Source of the DNA: an uncultured Prevotella sp.
GTDB lineage: Bacteria > Bacteroidota > Bacteroidia > Bacteroidales > Bacteroidaceae
Length of the DNA stretch: 6,987 nucleotides
Reading direction: 5' to 3'
Assembly: GCA_937907705.1 (NCBI GenBank)
Contig: CALCVP010000027.1
Span: 1 to 6,987 of the forward strand
Part shown: one piece after another, positions 6,512 to 6,987 of the stretch
How positions within the stretch are numbered: the stretch's first letter is position 1
Layout: each line of letters opens with the position of its first letter
Notes under the pieces: model-generated
Told to the model about the DNA's origin: nothing
Seen by the model: only the letters and a program-made list of their open reading frames with translations
Databases searched by the model: none
Translations under genes and position numbers: made by a program

Positions 6512-6987
6512 ATGATAGAAGAAATCCTGAAATTTAACCGTTCTTTTGTAGAAAACAAGTGTTATGAGCCCTATCTTACCAGCAAATATCCTGATAAGAA
6601 GTTAGCCATATTGTCATGTATGGATACGCGTCTGACAGCTCTATTGCCTGCTGCATTGGGGCTAAAGAATGGGGATGTGAAACTGATAAAGAATGCAGGT
6701 GGACTGGTGATCAGTGCCTTTGACAGTGCCATGCGTAGCCTACTTGTGGCGGTGTATGAATTGGGAGTGGAGGAAATAATGGTAATTGCACATTCAAACT
6801 GTGGAGCCTGCCATATGAACGGAAAAGAAATGAGGCAGCTGATGATAGAAAGGGGCATACAGCCATCAACGATTGATATGGTGAGTCGTTGTGGCATCAA
6901 CCTTGACCATTGGTTAGAAGGCTTTCATGATACTGAGGATTCTGTAAAAAATACAGTAGATACAGTCATTCATCATCCACTGATGCC
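6512..6987 (+). CDS. Beta-class carbonic anhydrase (5' part, cut by the window end)
   Basis: A zinc enzyme that interconverts carbon dioxide and bicarbonate, supplying bicarbonate for carboxylations and helping pH balance; it has no signal peptide and should be cytoplasmic. The reading frame stays open from the ATG to the last base, giving the first 158 residues. Zinc ligands are Cys36 in 'SCMDTR' (35-40), His94 and Cys97 in 'AHSNCGAC' (93-100). Asp38 and Arg40 form the usual catalytic dyad, and 'IKNAGG' (59-64) is the conserved strand-turn between them. The compact N-terminus and 'LLPAALGLKNGD' (44-55) resemble the small clade that includes Bacillus YtiB and Mycobacterium Rv1284, usually about 160-190 residues, so only a short C-terminal part should be missing. 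The start is supported by an in-frame stop at 6497-6499 with no other ATG between. It is transcribed divergently from the SLC13 permease. Confidence 0.93.
   Translation, partial: MIEEILKFNRSFVENKCYEPYLTSKYPDKKLAILSCMDTRLTALLPAALGLKNGDVKLIKNAGGLVISAFDSAMRSLLVAVYELGVEEIMVIAHSNCGACHMNGKEMRQLMIERGIQPSTIDMVSRCGINLDHWLEGFHDTEDSVKNTVDTVIHHPLM

Noticed and set aside
6571..6900. Minus-strand open frame of 109 codons
   Set aside because: It is the antisense shadow of the carbonic anhydrase, whose zinc ligands and catalytic residues are all in the plus-strand frame.

Overview
The window looks like chromosomal DNA from a member of the Bacteroidales, most likely a Prevotella-like species (inference). It is AT-rich, its genes lack clear Shine-Dalgarno sequences, and several starts are preceded by the Bacteroidetes-type -7 element TAnnTTTG. 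One promoter, upstream of truA, has the complete TTTG-N19-TAATTTTG form. No mobile element, tRNA, rRNA, CRISPR array or integrase is visible.

Layout. Positions 1-207 hold the end of whatever precedes the window, with one weak and one strong terminator-like hairpin, then a promoter. Next on the plus strand come a GNAT acetyltransferase (208-723), a ComEC/Rec2-type competence membrane protein without a nuclease-like C-terminal domain (857-2392), the tRNA pseudouridine synthase truA (2494-3234), and a ten-segment EamA/DMT transporter (3458-4375). Between truA and the transporter lies a 22-bp tandem repeat with a small dyad in each unit. A hairpin at 4398-4442 separates this block from a convergent minus-strand gene, a 611-residue SLC13/DASS permease with central RCK_C (TrkA-C) domains (4493-6328). 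Divergent from it, a beta-class carbonic anhydrase starts at 6512 and runs off the right edge.

How the genes relate. The four complete plus-strand genes are separated by 100-220 bases, often with their own promoter or terminator, so they look like single housekeeping or accessory units rather than one operon. The only pair with a suggestive relation is the anion permease and the divergently transcribed carbonic anhydrase, which share a 183-bp intergenic region. A functional link between them is speculation. I found no convincing undescribed multi-gene system here. The items most worth a second look are the tandem-repeat array, the ComEC that lacks its metallo-beta-lactamase-like domain, and the permease/carbonic anhydrase pairing.
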